Source: Bartonella sp. A05
GTDB taxonomy: Bacteria; Pseudomonadota; Alphaproteobacteria; Rhizobiales; Rhizobiaceae
Assembly (NCBI RefSeq): GCF_026930145.1
Contig: NZ_JANHOJ010000002.1
Coordinates: 124,001 to 188,000 of the forward strand
Direction: 5' to 3'
DNA: 64,000 nucleotides
Part shown: one piece after another, positions 18,677 to 28,547 of the stretch
Layout of the letters: every line of letters starts with the position of its first letter
Numbering within the stretch: the first letter of the stretch is position 1
The notes under the pieces: model-generated
Databases searched by the model: none
Seen by the model: the letters and a program-made list of their open reading frames with translations, nothing else
Told to the model about the DNA's origin: nothing
Position numbers and translations under genes: made by a program

Positions 18677-20830
18677 ATGTGTAATTTCTTGCACAAGAAG
18701 AAAAAACAGCGAAATAAGCTGTTCTATAGTCCTACACTGATTGAATTAGACGCATGGATAGACACAACGCTTTACCGGATCCGTGTTGCTAACCGTCGTT
18801 TCTGGAACAAAGCTGCGATCTCTTCACGGCATTTACGCATACGAGGATGGAAACGGTGCATAGTCGAAATCCTCGATGAAGCACTAACATTGGGTTTAAT
18901 CGGATTTACACTCTTTACCATAGTTGGTATTTCAGTTTTTGAATTGACAAAACAAGACTGGGTTTCACAAAAGAATTTTTCCATTCTTTTTCTAGATCGG
19001 TATGGAAATCCTATTGGCTACCGTGGTTCTCTACCGACTACATCTGTCTCCGTTGAAGATATGCCTGACTATGTTATCAAAGCAGTTCTTGCGACAGAAG
19101 ATCGTCGTTTCTTTGATCACTGGGGATTTGATTTTTACGGCCTCATACGAGCATCCTTACGAAATATGCAAGCCAAAAGTGTTGTCCAAGGCGGTTCAAC
19201 TCTCACGCAACAACTCGCAAAAAATTTGTTTTTAACAAATGAAAGAACCATAACACGTAAAATCAAAGAAGCGTATCTAGCCCTCTGGCTAGAAGCAAAT
19301 TTCAGCAAAAAACAAATTTTACAGCTTTACCTTGAACGTGCCTACATGGGAGGTGGGAATTTTGGTATCGAAGCAGCTGCAAAGTTTTATTTTAACAAAG
19401 ATATACGCAATGTATCCCTTGCTGAATCCGCTATGCTCGCAGGTCTTTTCAAAGCGCCCACTAAATACGCTCCTCATAGCAACTTACCTGCTGCACAGGC
19501 ACGTGCCAATGTGGTGCTTTCCAACCTTATTGATGGTGGTTTTATGAATGATAGCCAAATCATCAAAGCATACCGCCATCCTGCCCATGCCATCGCAGAA
19601 ATAAAGGATAATCAGCCTAATTATTTTCTTGATTGGGCATTCGATGAAATTCACAAAATCAGCAGTCTACTACCCAGCCGTACCTTAATTGTTAAAACAA
19701 CACTGGATCCGGATATCCAAAAGGCAGCAGAAGATTCAATCGAATATTATTTACACCAATATGGCAAACAATACCGAGCGACACAAGCGGCTACCGTCAT
19801 TATCGACAATAACGGAGCTGTACGAGCAATTGTTGGAGGACTTGACTATAATCAAAGCCAATTTAACAGAGCAACGCAAGGCGGACGACAAACTGCCTCT
19901 TCATTCAAACCTTACGTTTATGCAGTCGCAATGGAACGTGGCCTATCTCCCTCAACAATGGTCTTTGATGCGCCAATTAACTGGGGAGGCTGGTCACCAA
20001 AAAATAATTCTGGACGTTATCTTGGAAAGGTCGATATAGCAACAGCTTTTGCCTTTTCTATTAATACAGTGCCTGTCTATATTACCTACCAGTATCTCAA
20101 TCGCAATACTCAACCAATCGTAGATCTGATTAAGAATATGGGCATTAACGCTCATATTCTATCGCACAAAACCACAATTTTAGGTACATCTAATATGACA
20201 CCAATGGATCAAGCAACTGGTTTTAACGTCTTCGCCAATGGAGGCATGGCCGGGAATCGTCATGGGTTTACACAAATCAGTACAACAGATGGACATGTTG
20301 TGTGGGATTGGACACGCGATGGCAACAAACCATATCGTGTTATCAGTGAGCAATCAGCAGCTTATATGAACCAAATGATGGTTGGTGTTACTACACGAGG
20401 ATCTGGGAAACGTGCAGCTCTCCCCATGACCCTTGTTGCCGGAAAAACCGGAACATCACAAGCCTATCGTGATGCATGGTTTGTTGGTTTTACTGGAAAT
20501 TATACTGGAGCCGTATGGATGGGGAATGATAATTTTTCCCCTATGAATCGCGCTTTCGGTGGTGTTATTCCTGCCATGATATGGCACCGTATTATGTTTC
20601 ATGCACATCAAAATATAATGATTAAAAAGCTCTATGGTGTCGAAAATTCTATTCTACCCTATCAACCACAAATCATTCCTTCACACAATAATTCTGAGTT
20701 TACGCCAAAATTACCTCATACACCCTCACCAAAAACATTAAATCTTGTACAACGCATTAATAAAGACCTGAAAAAACTTCCAGCTACAACCTTACCGAAA
20801 ATGGAACCTATTAAAGCTGCAACGCATTAA
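18677..20830 (+). CDS. Class A penicillin-binding protein (PBP1A family)
   Basis: Bifunctional peptidoglycan synthase of 717 residues. A cytoplasmic basic tail and one membrane helix (about 70-90) precede the glycosyltransferase domain with catalytic Glu141 in ATEDRRFFDHWG and the GGSTLTQQLAKN block. The transpeptidase domain has the three penicillin-binding motifs: SSFK (Ser408, Lys411), SIN (about 466) and KTGT in VAGKTGTSQAYRDAWFVG. A proline-rich, poorly conserved tail ends the protein. The DUF1214 gene follows after 16 bases, so the three plus-strand genes probably form an operon. Confidence 0.93.
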   Translation: MCNFLHKKKKQRNKLFYSPTLIELDAWIDTTLYRIRVANRRFWNKAAISSRHLRIRGWKRCIVEILDEALTLGLIGFTLFTIVGISVFELTKQDWVSQKNFSILFLDRYGNPIGYRGSLPTTSVSVEDMPDYVIKAVLATEDRRFFDHWGFDFYGLIRASLRNMQAKSVVQGGSTLTQQLAKNLFLTNERTITRKIKEAYLALWLEANFSKKQILQLYLERAYMGGGNFGIEAAAKFYFNKDIRNVSLAESAMLAGLFKAPTKYAPHSNLPAAQARANVVLSNLIDGGFMNDSQIIKAYRHPAHAIAEIKDNQPNYFLDWAFDEIHKISSLLPSRTLIVKTTLDPDIQKAAEDSIEYYLHQYGKQYRATQAATVIIDNNGAVRAIVGGLDYNQSQFNRATQGGRQTASSFKPYVYAVAMERGLSPSTMVFDAPINWGGWSPKNNSGRYLGKVDIATAFAFSINTVPVYITYQYLNRNTQPIVDLIKNMGINAHILSHKTTILGTSNMTPMDQATGFNVFANGGMAGNRHGFTQISTTDGHVVWDWTRDGNKPYRVISEQSAAYMNQMMVGVTTRGSGKRAALPMTLVAGKTGTSQAYRDAWFVGFTGNYTGAVWMGNDNFSPMNRAFGGVIPAMIWHRIMFHAHQNIMIKKLYGVENSILPYQPQIIPSHNNSEFTPKLPHTPSPKTLNLVQRINKDLKKLPATTLPKMEPIKAATH

Positions 20831-20846
20831 ATTCGAGTATTCTACA

Positions 20847-21440
20847 ATGTTTCGTTATATCGTTGCTCTCTTTCTAATCTTTGCTGTTTCCATTTTATGT
20901 GGAACACTGAGCGTTTATTATACGCTCAATTCTTTCGAAAGTTTTGGACGCTTAAAAATTGGAAAATGGAGCACCTATCCACAAGTAGGAACAACAGAAA
21001 CAGACCCCTACACCCGCGCACGCACAGCAAAACGCGGCGCTATTTCACTTGACCGCACAGAAAGCCTTTCTTTCCAAATTTGGAAAGATAACCATGGACA
21101 CCCGCTACGACCTCACTGCCATTATCTTTTCAAAGGTCATATTCCCGAAACACGTCTTTTTACTCTTTATACGGTCGACAAATTTCTTAAACCATATACT
21201 TCAATTGAGGCAGTACCTTTCGAACTCCACACCAATAATGTTATCTATGAAAATGATGGCTCAGTACGCATACACATCTCATCAACACCACAAATTAACA
21301 ATTGGTTGGCAATAACGAGTAAAAAAGAATTTGGACTTATTCTCACCTTATATGCGACCACAATCATCTCTACAACAGCATTACAAAAACCTACCCTGCC
21401 TTCTGTAGAAAAAATATCAGGACAAAAAAACTGTGACTAA
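20847..21440 (+). CDS. DUF1214-domain membrane-anchored protein
   Basis: Protein of 197 residues with one N-terminal membrane helix (about 3-26) and a periplasmic domain that I recognise as DUF1214-like (AKRGAISLDRTESLSFQIWKD, then HYLFKGHIPETRLFTLYTVD, and a C-terminal NWLA element). The function of the family is not known. It is 16 bases after the penicillin-binding protein gene and overlaps the start of the DUF1254-like gene by 8 bases. The two domains occur as one long protein in some bacteria and as two neighbouring short proteins in rhizobia, as here. Confidence 0.75.
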   Translation: MFRYIVALFLIFAVSILCGTLSVYYTLNSFESFGRLKIGKWSTYPQVGTTETDPYTRARTAKRGAISLDRTESLSFQIWKDNHGHPLRPHCHYLFKGHIPETRLFTLYTVDKFLKPYTSIEAVPFELHTNNVIYENDGSVRIHISSTPQINNWLAITSKKEFGLILTLYATTIISTTALQKPTLPSVEKISGQKNCD

Positions 21441-21972
21441 ATTTATTTACGCTGCACTTCTTGCAAGCATCGGCAGCATTATTGTTCATATTTGTGTTTT
21501 ATTTTTAGTTCCCTATTATGAACAAAATAACATATGGACATGGCGTGAAAAAGAAGGAAAGTTTTATCGATTTGTTGATTTGAATCCAAATGATCCTATT
21601 CGTCAATCCACTGATCCCTTATTTCTCCTTAAAATCTGCAAATTTGACCTCGAAAATGGCCCTGTTCATTTAACAACTCCAAAGACAACACAATTTTGGT
21701 CACTCTCAGCTTATACGCGTGATGGGATTATTTTTTACAGCATTAATGATCGAACGACTCCTAATGCCACACTCAATCTTATCATTGGAAATCCTATACA
21801 AATAACAGCACTCAAACAATCAACAACTAAAAGTAGTACCAATTCAGTTTTAGTGACCAAAAAATTAAATGAAGGCTTCGCACTTTTACGTATCTTCGCC
21901 CCCTCTCCAATTGCAAGAAAAGAAGGCGAAACCTTCCTTTCAAATGCAACCTGTCGTGTATTCGATGAATAA
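21433..21972 (+). CDS. DUF1254-domain membrane-anchored protein
   Basis: Protein of 179 residues, start GTG within the 3' end of the DUF1214 gene. One N-terminal membrane helix (about 5-28) is followed by a periplasmic domain resembling DUF1254: LLKICKFDLENGPVHLT, then TQFWSLSAYTRDGIIFYSIND. Function unknown. The overlap implies coupled translation and suggests that the two products act together in the envelope, perhaps with the penicillin-binding protein. That last point is inference only. Confidence 0.72.
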   Translation: MTKFIYAALLASIGSIIVHICVLFLVPYYEQNNIWTWREKEGKFYRFVDLNPNDPIRQSTDPLFLLKICKFDLENGPVHLTTPKTTQFWSLSAYTRDGIIFYSINDRTTPNATLNLIIGNPIQITALKQSTTKSSTNSVLVTKKLNEGFALLRIFAPSPIARKEGETFLSNATCRVFDE

Positions 21973-22319
21973 ATTATACCAACCATAAACTGTATAACAT
22001 CTATAAGAATGAATAGAAACGCTTATGGATTAGCATTTGAAATATCTATCGATAAAAATCAGAATAAAAATACAACTTTTATTCTAACTGTAATAATCCT
22101 GATTTTTTTATTATAGAAGAAAATTTCATGAAAAAACATCCATAGGATCTTCTTTTTAGAGCTAAATTTTTTGCACCAATATAAATGAATTACAATATTA
22201 ATCACCATAAAATATAATGGAAATTGTTCCTATTTTACTTGAAGAACGTTATATGCAATATTAGCCAGTATTATAAGGCTTTATAATCGCTTCCTCTGTA
22301 TAAGAAACATTATCTGTTG
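21973..22319. other. Convergent spacer without a clear gene
   Basis: About 350 AT-rich bases between two convergent genes. A 35-codon frame (22009-22116) has no ribosome-binding site or recognisable sequence. A short imperfect palindrome rich in TTATAA near 22270-22290 could take part in termination. Confidence 0.4.
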
Positions 22320-22979
22320 TTATTGTATCTTTGCTACCTCTAATTCACTTTTTTCAATAATCATAGAAATTTCATCTGCTAAACGTTTTGGTAAAGGTTC
22401 TCTTTGCATTTGTTGTTTCCATAGTGCTATAGCATGACGCATTCTTGGACCATCTAGCCCATCCAAAGGACCATCATAAAATCCAAGTTTTGCCAATTTC
22501 TTCTGCATATTCAATAAATTCTCTGGAGATGTACTTGGCAAAGGTTGAGAGGATGAATTTGGACGCAAATGACTTGGAACAAGTGCAGAAATAACACGAA
22601 CATCAGCTTGATCTATTGCTCGTTTTTTAGATGAGACAGAATCTTTCACCTTCACTGAAAGCGGAATTGTTTTCATTTGTGTAACCACATCCTGATATAT
22701 TTTTATCTGTGAAAACAAAGCATTAAAAGCAAAAAAACCAAAACTGATCGTAAAAAGACAAAAGCCTACGACCAATAAAGCATTCGTGCGCATACGACGA
22801 CACAACCATTTTGCTAACCAAAGAAGAAACCGGCCATTTATTAAGAAAAATGCTATAACAAGACTACGCCGTTTTACAACTTTGTTTTTCTGCTTTTTCG
22901 TTTTTCTGCCATTATTTCGATTTTTCATTCTTAATTTTGACATGTTTTCCATATGGAATCTAACATTGATCATCCTCAT
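22320..22979 (-). CDS. Membrane protein with peptidoglycan-binding repeat
   Basis: Protein of up to 219 residues. A very basic N-terminal region (KNRNNGRKTKKQKNKVVKRR) precedes a hydrophobic region and a membrane helix (about 69-90). The C-terminal third holds one peptidoglycan_binding_1-like repeat: LLNMQKKLAKLGFYDGPLDG followed by MRHAIALWKQQ. It probably anchors in the inner membrane with the repeat facing the cell wall. Several Met codons (22979, 22973, 22952, 22943, 22928) could be the start; none has an excellent ribosome-binding site. Function unknown beyond the domain. Confidence 0.7.
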   Translation of the reverse strand: MRMINVRFHMENMSKLRMKNRNNGRKTKKQKNKVVKRRSLVIAFFLINGRFLLWLAKWLCRRMRTNALLVVGFCLFTISFGFFAFNALFSQIKIYQDVVTQMKTIPLSVKVKDSVSSKKRAIDQADVRVISALVPSHLRPNSSSQPLPSTSPENLLNMQKKLAKLGFYDGPLDGLDGPRMRHAIALWKQQMQREPLPKRLADEISMIIEKSELEVAKIQ

Positions 22980-24071
22980 CTTCAGCTATAGGGAGACATA
23001 TTACTCTCCCCTATTCTTTTTTAAAGAACTAAAATAAATAGATTATATACAGAACTAAATTTATAAACTTATAACAGCTAAACTACCGCTTTCAATCTCA
23101 TATTCTACAACATTTTGAATAGATATAAAATAACACAAAACTGTGACGCATATTTTTATTCCATACAGTTTCACTATCGCACACAATCAAATTGCACAAA
23201 ACCATATAAGCAACGTTTTGTACACAATGCAAGGCTCCATGTCTTTCATATGTACATTTGATATGTATTTGGAACCATACAGAAATATATCCACCAATCA
23301 AAAATCAATTTTGTAGCCTATGTCATTGCCAAATAGCTCATATATGCGCTTATATTTCTGTATAATGGCATGGCCAGTGTAATTATTTCCGATCTAATAT
23401 CGTGTGCAGATCCAATATTCTTAATTATTTCATAGAGTTCATTGAATTGCTATTCTCAAAAACATCTGAAAGATGATAAACTATTTGCCTCATACCCTCA
23501 CAATAATCACTTTGGTGTTTTTTTTGATCTTTATTGAGTGTTCTATAACATCAACAAAATCTAAGATTAGCTTCAAAAGTGTTAGAATCTTATGAGCAGA
23601 ACAATCAATCATAGGAATAGCTGAAAAGTATTCACATATAAAAAACGTGTTTAAACTTTCAATACATAGTTAAAACAACTTTCTTCTATTAACACACATA
23701 TTAAAAAACACAAAAACGTTTAAGATACGCCCTATAAAAACTGAATTATTATCAAACCCAAAATCTGCAACGGTGCTGTACAATGCCCTAAACATCAAAT
23801 TTTACTATAGTCTTAAATATAATCATCGCCCATTGTTTCTCCCTACTGTATTATATTTTGCATAAGCGGATTTCCAATGCTCTATTCACAGAGAAAAATT
23901 TCTGCCTATATATACAGCTATATCATATAACTTTTCCCACATAGGCTATAATATAAATTTTATAAATGAATGCTCAATTTCATAAAAGTTACTTATTTTC
24001 AAACCTTTCAGTCCAAAATAACATAAATTATTGCTTCCTCTTCATTCATAACTGCGGTATGCTTACTCCCC
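22980..24071. other. Gene-poor spacer of about 1.1 kb
   Basis: No intact gene longer than about 65 codons. It is AT-rich and broken by stops in all frames. The central part (23318-23669, minus strand) reads as a decayed coding sequence and is listed separately. An open frame of 67 codons at 23098-23301 on the minus strand has no recognisable sequence. The rest shows nothing I can name. Confidence 0.6.
23318..23669 (-). pseudogene. Decayed gene of unknown family
   Basis: Three consecutive minus-strand segments in different frames read like one protein. Segment A (23490-23669) contains HKILTLLKLILDFVDVIEHS; segment B (about 23425-23500) contains EGMRQIVYHLSDVFENSNS; segment C (23318-23443) contains NELYEIIKNIGSAHDI and EIITLAMPLYRNISAY, then a stop. 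The amino-acid mix (Leu, Ile, charged helices) is unlike chance translation of AT-rich DNA. At least two frameshifts separate the parts. I do not recognise the family, so the call rests on composition and continuity only. Confidence 0.35.
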
Positions 24072-24434
24072 ATGATACGCTTTTTAATCAAATCAGTATT
24101 TTATTTATTTTTTGTTTTTGTAATTATTTCATTCTTTACAACAGAACCAAATAGCAACAGCTTTTCTACTCCAAAAGATACAGAGACAACAACAAATGAT
24201 GCAATTACCGCTTTGAAAGGAGCTATAAACGATTTACTAACATTTTGTGAACGGAATACAGAAACCTGTGACATTGGAAAATCTTTTTTAGAATCAATTG
24301 GCGCGCATGCGCGTGATGGTGCAAAGATTGTTTATGAATACCTTAACAGCACGTTTGGTAATAAAAATATGACACAACCTGAAAACAGCCAGCCCTTAAA
24401 TGGATACCCCCAATTCCACAAAAAAATAGAATAA
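24072..24434 (+). CDS. DUF5330-domain protein
   Basis: Small protein of 120 residues with an N-terminal signal anchor (MIRFLIKSVFYLFFVFVIIS) and a domain resembling DUF5330: a helix with AITALKGAINDLLTFCERN, then ETCDIGKSFLESIGAHARDG and AKIVYEYLN. Two cysteines (in FCERN and ETCDIG) are conserved in the family as I know it and may form a disulfide. Function unknown. It lies 54 bases upstream of the sufE region, and the order DUF5330-sufE-mucR recurs in rhizobia as I recall. Confidence 0.7.
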   Translation: MIRFLIKSVFYLFFVFVIISFFTTEPNSNSFSTPKDTETTTNDAITALKGAINDLLTFCERNTETCDIGKSFLESIGAHARDGAKIVYEYLNSTFGNKNMTQPENSQPLNGYPQFHKKIE

Positions 24435-24560
24435 TACGAAAATTATATAGAAAAATTAGCGTTTGTCATCGTACCTTTAAAAGGAAACGTGACTTTTATC
24501 TATCAACAAAACGCAGCACATAATCACCAACAAAACAAAGCAAAGCAAAGACTTGAAGCT

Positions 24561-25013
24561 ATGGCAGAAACAATTGACGATATTATAGAAAACTTTTCTC
24601 TCCTTGATAACTGGGAAGATCGTTATCGTTATGTCATTGAACTTGGTCATGAATTACCACCTTTTCCAGAAAGTGCTCGAAACGACGCCCACAAAGTGCA
24701 TGGTTGTGTTAGTCAAGTGTGGCTTTTATCTTCACGTGATAACTCAGAAAATCCAATAGTAACATTTCAAGGTGATTCCGATGCACATATTGTACGCGGT
24801 CTTATCTACATTCTTCTTACTTTCTATTCAGGAAAAAAGGCTTCTGAAATTCGCATAGCCGATGCTGAAGGGCTTCTGAAAACACTTGGTTTAAACGATA
24901 ATCTAACACCTCAACGGTCTAATGGCCTTAAATCCATGATTGAACGAATTCGCACTGAAAGCTATATACAAACACCAGACTCCACTATCAAACGCCAAAC
25001 AGACTCCCTGTAA
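24561..25013 (+). CDS. sufE: SufE-family cysteine desulfuration protein
   Basis: Sulfur acceptor that takes persulfide from the cysteine desulfurase SufS and passes it to the Fe-S scaffold. The core is intact: FSLLDNWEDRYRYVIELG, the acceptor Cys in HKVHGCVSQVW, and the helical end VRGLIYILLTFYSGK. From ATG 24561 it has 150 residues, matching family N-termini (MAETIDDIIENF). An upstream in-frame GTG at 24489, with AAGGAAAC before it, would add a low-complexity Gln/Asn-rich 24-residue extension; that start cannot be excluded. The Suf operon itself is not in the window. Confidence 0.88.
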   Translation: MAETIDDIIENFSLLDNWEDRYRYVIELGHELPPFPESARNDAHKVHGCVSQVWLLSSRDNSENPIVTFQGDSDAHIVRGLIYILLTFYSGKKASEIRIADAEGLLKTLGLNDNLTPQRSNGLKSMIERIRTESYIQTPDSTIKRQTDSL

Positions 25014-25081
25014 TCAAGATGTTTGCTACAAACCACACTTCATCTCTAATCAACCTTTGCTACTGTGTTTGAAAAATGCAA

Positions 25082-25519
25082 TTACTTGATTTTTTTCTGT
25101 TGGCTTTTGCGTCCCAACCCCATTTCTTTGGCCAAAGCTGAGCGTGCCTTCGCGTAATTAGGCGCAACCATAGGATAAGAGCTATCTAACTGCCATTTTT
25201 CACGGTATTCTTCAGGTAACATTCCATAATGCGTCATTAGATGACGTTTCAAAGACTTAAACTTTTTGCCATCTTCAAGACAGATAAGATAATCGGGAAA
25301 GATCGAACGTTTTGGATTAACAGCAGGCCTTTGCTTTTCAACTTCAACTTCCGTTAATGTCATACTCCCTACTTTTAGAAAAGCAGCATGAACATCAGCA
25401 ATTAAACTTGGCACTTCAGTTGGCCGGATTGAATTATTACTTACATAAGCAGAAACAATATCAGCAACCAATGTAATAACTAAATTGCTTTCAGCCTCTA
25501 AGACTGGGTGATGTTCCAT
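25082..25519 (-). CDS. mucR: MucR/Ros-family transcriptional regulator
   Basis: Zinc-finger regulator of surface polysaccharide, motility and cell-cycle genes in rhizobia and Brucella. The 145-residue product has the MucR core IFPDYLICLEDGKKFKSLKR followed by HLMTHYGMLPEEYREKW and the C-terminal YPMVAPNYAKARSALAKEMG. The finger reads C-x2-D rather than C-x2-C before the two His ligands, as in several MucR members. The ATG at 25519 is preceded by AAAGGAAATAAG, better than the upstream ATG at 25576. MucR proteins usually repress their own gene, so the AT-rich upstream spacer may carry sites. Confidence 0.93.
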   Translation of the reverse strand: MEHHPVLEAESNLVITLVADIVSAYVSNNSIRPTEVPSLIADVHAAFLKVGSMTLTEVEVEKQRPAVNPKRSIFPDYLICLEDGKKFKSLKRHLMTHYGMLPEEYREKWQLDSSYPMVAPNYAKARSALAKEMGLGRKSQQKKIK

Positions 25520-26371
25520 TCTTATTTCCTTTAATTTTAAAATTGAGACATCATTGACATTTATAACCATCGACATTTATACTCATAATATCGAGATTCT
25601 TTACGTATAAGTCTCATATTGTACAAAAATCTTTTTTGTCAATTCAATTACTCTATAAAATTGCTTAAACACAAAAAAATCAAATAAAATTCTTTTTTTT
25701 GACACAAACTATAGCTGTAGAGCTGGTTTATTTTCTTATTTTGGGATGGTTTTGTTTTATAACAATAGAGCATATGAAACAAAAAATAGCATAAAATGAG
25801 TTATGCTATATTGGTTTTTGATTACTCTAAATAATGATCATGTTTCAATCTAGTATTTACTCTGCAAAATCTTAATTTTAGTATTATACAGATAATCTTT
25901 ATCTCCATACAAAAAAGTAGAAAAAACAATTTTTTTAATGTAAGAAGATAAAATATAATAAATAAAACAAAAAATCTGGCGCATTAAATTCCAAAATGAT
26001 GCAAAATTAAATATCAGAATCATATAAAAAGGCTTTTTCCTATTTAGATTGTAATACCTCTATCCTAAATATATTTTATTATGTCGTTACAGCAATCAGC
26101 TCTAACATTCAGCAGTAAGGTGTAATTTTTCTAGCAAATAACAAAGATCCTTTCCCAACAGTTCAGAACGTTATTCCATGAATAGAAAACATTTCCTATG
26201 ACATACAAGAAATAGAGATGTAAGAATTGCGTACATGAACAGTAAAAACACCTTCAACTATAATTTTTGAAAGCAACTGGAATTTACAAATTGATGCTAT
26301 TGCATGAGTTTTAGGACAAGAGCATAAGCAATATAAACAAAGCTATTCACATCTTTTAAATAGGATCATGC
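25520..26371. other. Gene-free AT-rich divergent spacer
   Basis: About 850 bases between mucR and ptrB, the second largest spacer here. It has many stops in every frame and no recognisable gene. T-rich tracts near 25680-25700 are the kind of DNA that MucR proteins bind, but this is only suggestive. TAGGATC at about 26361 serves ptrB. Confidence 0.5.
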
Positions 26372-28465
26372 ATGACTCACCTATCTAAACGTCCTCCCAA
26401 AGCACCTAAAATCGTTCATAAAGAAATATATCACGGCATTTGTCGCGATGATCCATACCATTGGCTGCGTGCAACAAATTGGCAAGATGTTTTAAAAAAA
26501 CCTAACTGTCTTGATAAAAATATTCGGCATCATCTTGAAGAGGAAAATGCTTATCAAGCTGCCCAAATGGCTGATACAAAAGCATTACAAGATTTGCTCT
26601 TCGCGGAAATGAAAAGCCGCATTCAAGAAAATGACAGTTCCGTCCCCATAAAACACGGTTCCTTTGCCTATGGCCTATCTTATGTTACCGGAGGCCAACA
26701 ACCGCACTATTTTCGTACATCAAAAAATGGAGATCATAAAAACGTTTATCTTAACGGTGATGCTTTGGCTGAAGGTCAAGATTATTTCAATCTGGGTTCT
26801 GTACAAGTCTCACCCGATCATACACATGTTGTCTGGACTTACGATGATAAAGGGTCTGAATTCTATACGGCTAAAATTCGCAATTTTAAAACATTATCCG
26901 ACTACACTGATACAATTACGGACACCGCCGGACAAATTGTATGGGATGCCAAATCCGAAGGTTTTTTCTATACTAAAATGGATAAAAACCACCGCCCATC
27001 AGAACTCTATTATCACCGATTAAACACTGACCAATCTCAAGATAAGCTTATTTTTTATGAAGATGATCCGGGATTTTTCTTATATGTAAGCGGATCTAAG
27101 CTTAATGACGTTATCTATATTAATATTCATGATCATGAAACGTCAGAAACCTGGCTTATCCCTGCTGAAGCGCCCCTCACAACTCCCCAATGTGTGAGAA
27201 AACGACAAAAAGGTATTGAATATTCACTCACAGAAGGTGGTGATGTCTTTTATATTCTCACCAATCGAGACAATGCAAAAGACTTTAAAATCATGGTAGC
27301 ACCCCATACAGCACCGCAATCAGAAAATTGGTCTGAGCTTGTGCCACATCAGATTGGACGCCTAATCTTATCTCATGATGCCTATCAAGATTCTCTTATC
27401 TGGCTTGAACGTTTTGAAGGACTTCCGCGTATACAAATCATGGATCGTGCCAGCAAACAAATTCATTCCATTGCTTTTTCAGAAGAAGCTTATTCTTTAG
27501 ATTTACAAGGTGCCGCAGAATATAACAGTCCAACCATTCGTTTTTCTTATTCATCCATGACAACACCTAATCAAATTTTTGATTATGAAGTTGAAACCCG
27601 AGAAAAAATACTTTTAAAAACACAAACAATCCCCTCCGGGCACAATAAAGATGATTATATAACACAGCGTATCACAGCAGTTGCAGATGATGGTGAAACA
27701 ATTCCTATCTCTCTTTTGTATCATAAAACAACCGCACTTAATGGCAGTGCACCTTGTCTGCTTTACGGTTATGGTGCCTACGGGATCTCTATTTCTGCAA
27801 ATTTCAATAGCAATATACTTTCATTGGTCAATAGAGGCTTTATTTATGCAATTGCTCACATCCGCGGTGGAAAAGATAAGGGCGTTGAATGGTATGAAAA
27901 AGGAAAACACCGTTTTAAACAAAATACCTTCACAGATTTTATTGCCTGTGGGCGTCATCTTGTAAATCACAATTTCACTGCCCACGACCGGCTTATTGCT
28001 TCCGGCGGCTCAGCGGGAGGAATGCTAATGGGTGCCATCGCAAATATAGCTCCGCAGGACTTTGCTGGCATCATAGCAAATGTTCCTTTTGTCGATGTTT
28101 TAACAACCATGTTAGATGCTTCACTACCTCTAACGCCTCCAGAATGGCCCGAATGGGGGAACCCTCTTGAATCGCAAGAAGATTATGATCTTATTGCCTC
28201 CTATTCACCCTATGACAATATTAAAGCTCAAAAATATCCTCCTATTCTTGCTGTTGCAGGATTAACTGACCCTCGTGTTACCTATTGGGAGCCTGCAAAA
28301 TGGGTAGCAAAACTACGAGATTTAAAAACAGATGATAATGCAATCCTCTTGCGCATCAATATGGATTCAGGTCACGCAGGTGCCGCTGGACGTTTTTCAA
28401 AACTAGAAGAAATCGCGTATATATATGCCTATATCTTGAAAATAGTGGGTAAAAACTGTTTATAA
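26372..28465 (+). CDS. ptrB: Oligopeptidase B (S9A serine peptidase)
   Basis: Cytoplasmic serine peptidase cleaving short peptides after Lys or Arg. The 697-residue protein has the N-terminal beta-propeller (about 75-400) and the alpha/beta-hydrolase domain. The nucleophile is in SGGSAGGMLMG, the Asp in AGLTDPRVTYWEPAKW, and the His in MDSGHAGAAGR. The N-terminus (PPKAPKIVHKEIYHGICRDDPYHWLR) is typical of the family. TAGGATC precedes the ATG. A shared hairpin lies between it and the convergent sodB gene. Confidence 0.95.
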   Translation: MTHLSKRPPKAPKIVHKEIYHGICRDDPYHWLRATNWQDVLKKPNCLDKNIRHHLEEENAYQAAQMADTKALQDLLFAEMKSRIQENDSSVPIKHGSFAYGLSYVTGGQQPHYFRTSKNGDHKNVYLNGDALAEGQDYFNLGSVQVSPDHTHVVWTYDDKGSEFYTAKIRNFKTLSDYTDTITDTAGQIVWDAKSEGFFYTKMDKNHRPSELYYHRLNTDQSQDKLIFYEDDPGFFLYVSGSKLNDVIYINIHDHETSETWLIPAEAPLTTPQCVRKRQKGIEYSLTEGGDVFYILTNRDNAKDFKIMVAPHTAPQSENWSELVPHQIGRLILSHDAYQDSLIWLERFEGLPRIQIMDRASKQIHSIAFSEEAYSLDLQGAAEYNSPTIRFSYSSMTTPNQIFDYEVETREKILLKTQTIPSGHNKDDYITQRITAVADDGETIPISLLYHKTTALNGSAPCLLYGYGAYGISISANFNSNILSLVNRGFIYAIAHIRGGKDKGVEWYEKGKHRFKQNTFTDFIACGRHLVNHNFTAHDRLIASGGSAGGMLMGAIANIAPQDFAGIIANVPFVDVLTTMLDASLPLTPPEWPEWGNPLESQEDYDLIASYSPYDNIKAQKYPPILAVAGLTDPRVTYWEPAKWVAKLRDLKTDDNAILLRINMDSGHAGAAGRFSKLEEIAYIYAYILKIVGKNCL

Positions 28466-28484
28466 AGAATATCTTACTCTAAAA

Positions 28485-28518
28485 AAAGGCTTCAAGTTTA
28501 CTGAACTAAGAAGCCTTT
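28485..28518. terminator. Bidirectional terminator between ptrB and sodB
   Basis: A 9-bp perfect inverted repeat (AAAGGCTTC at 28485-28493, GAAGCCTTT at 28510-28518) is flanked by an A-run on the left and TTTAA on the right. A further short AGTT/AACT pairing extends the stem inward. The position between convergent stops and the A/T flanks fit a terminator used from both sides. Confidence 0.7.
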
Positions 28519-28547
28519 AATACAGTATAAAGAACGATGAGAACTTC

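Noticed and set aside
22009-22116. 35-codon frame with a hydrophobic C-terminus
   Set aside because: No ribosome-binding site, no recognisable sequence, and similar frames arise by chance in AT-rich spacers.
22250-22335. Shifted C-terminal extension (DTITTDNVSYTEEAIIKPYN) of the peptidoglycan-binding protein
   Set aside because: It reads protein-like in another frame just past the stop, but 20 codons are too few to claim a frameshift.
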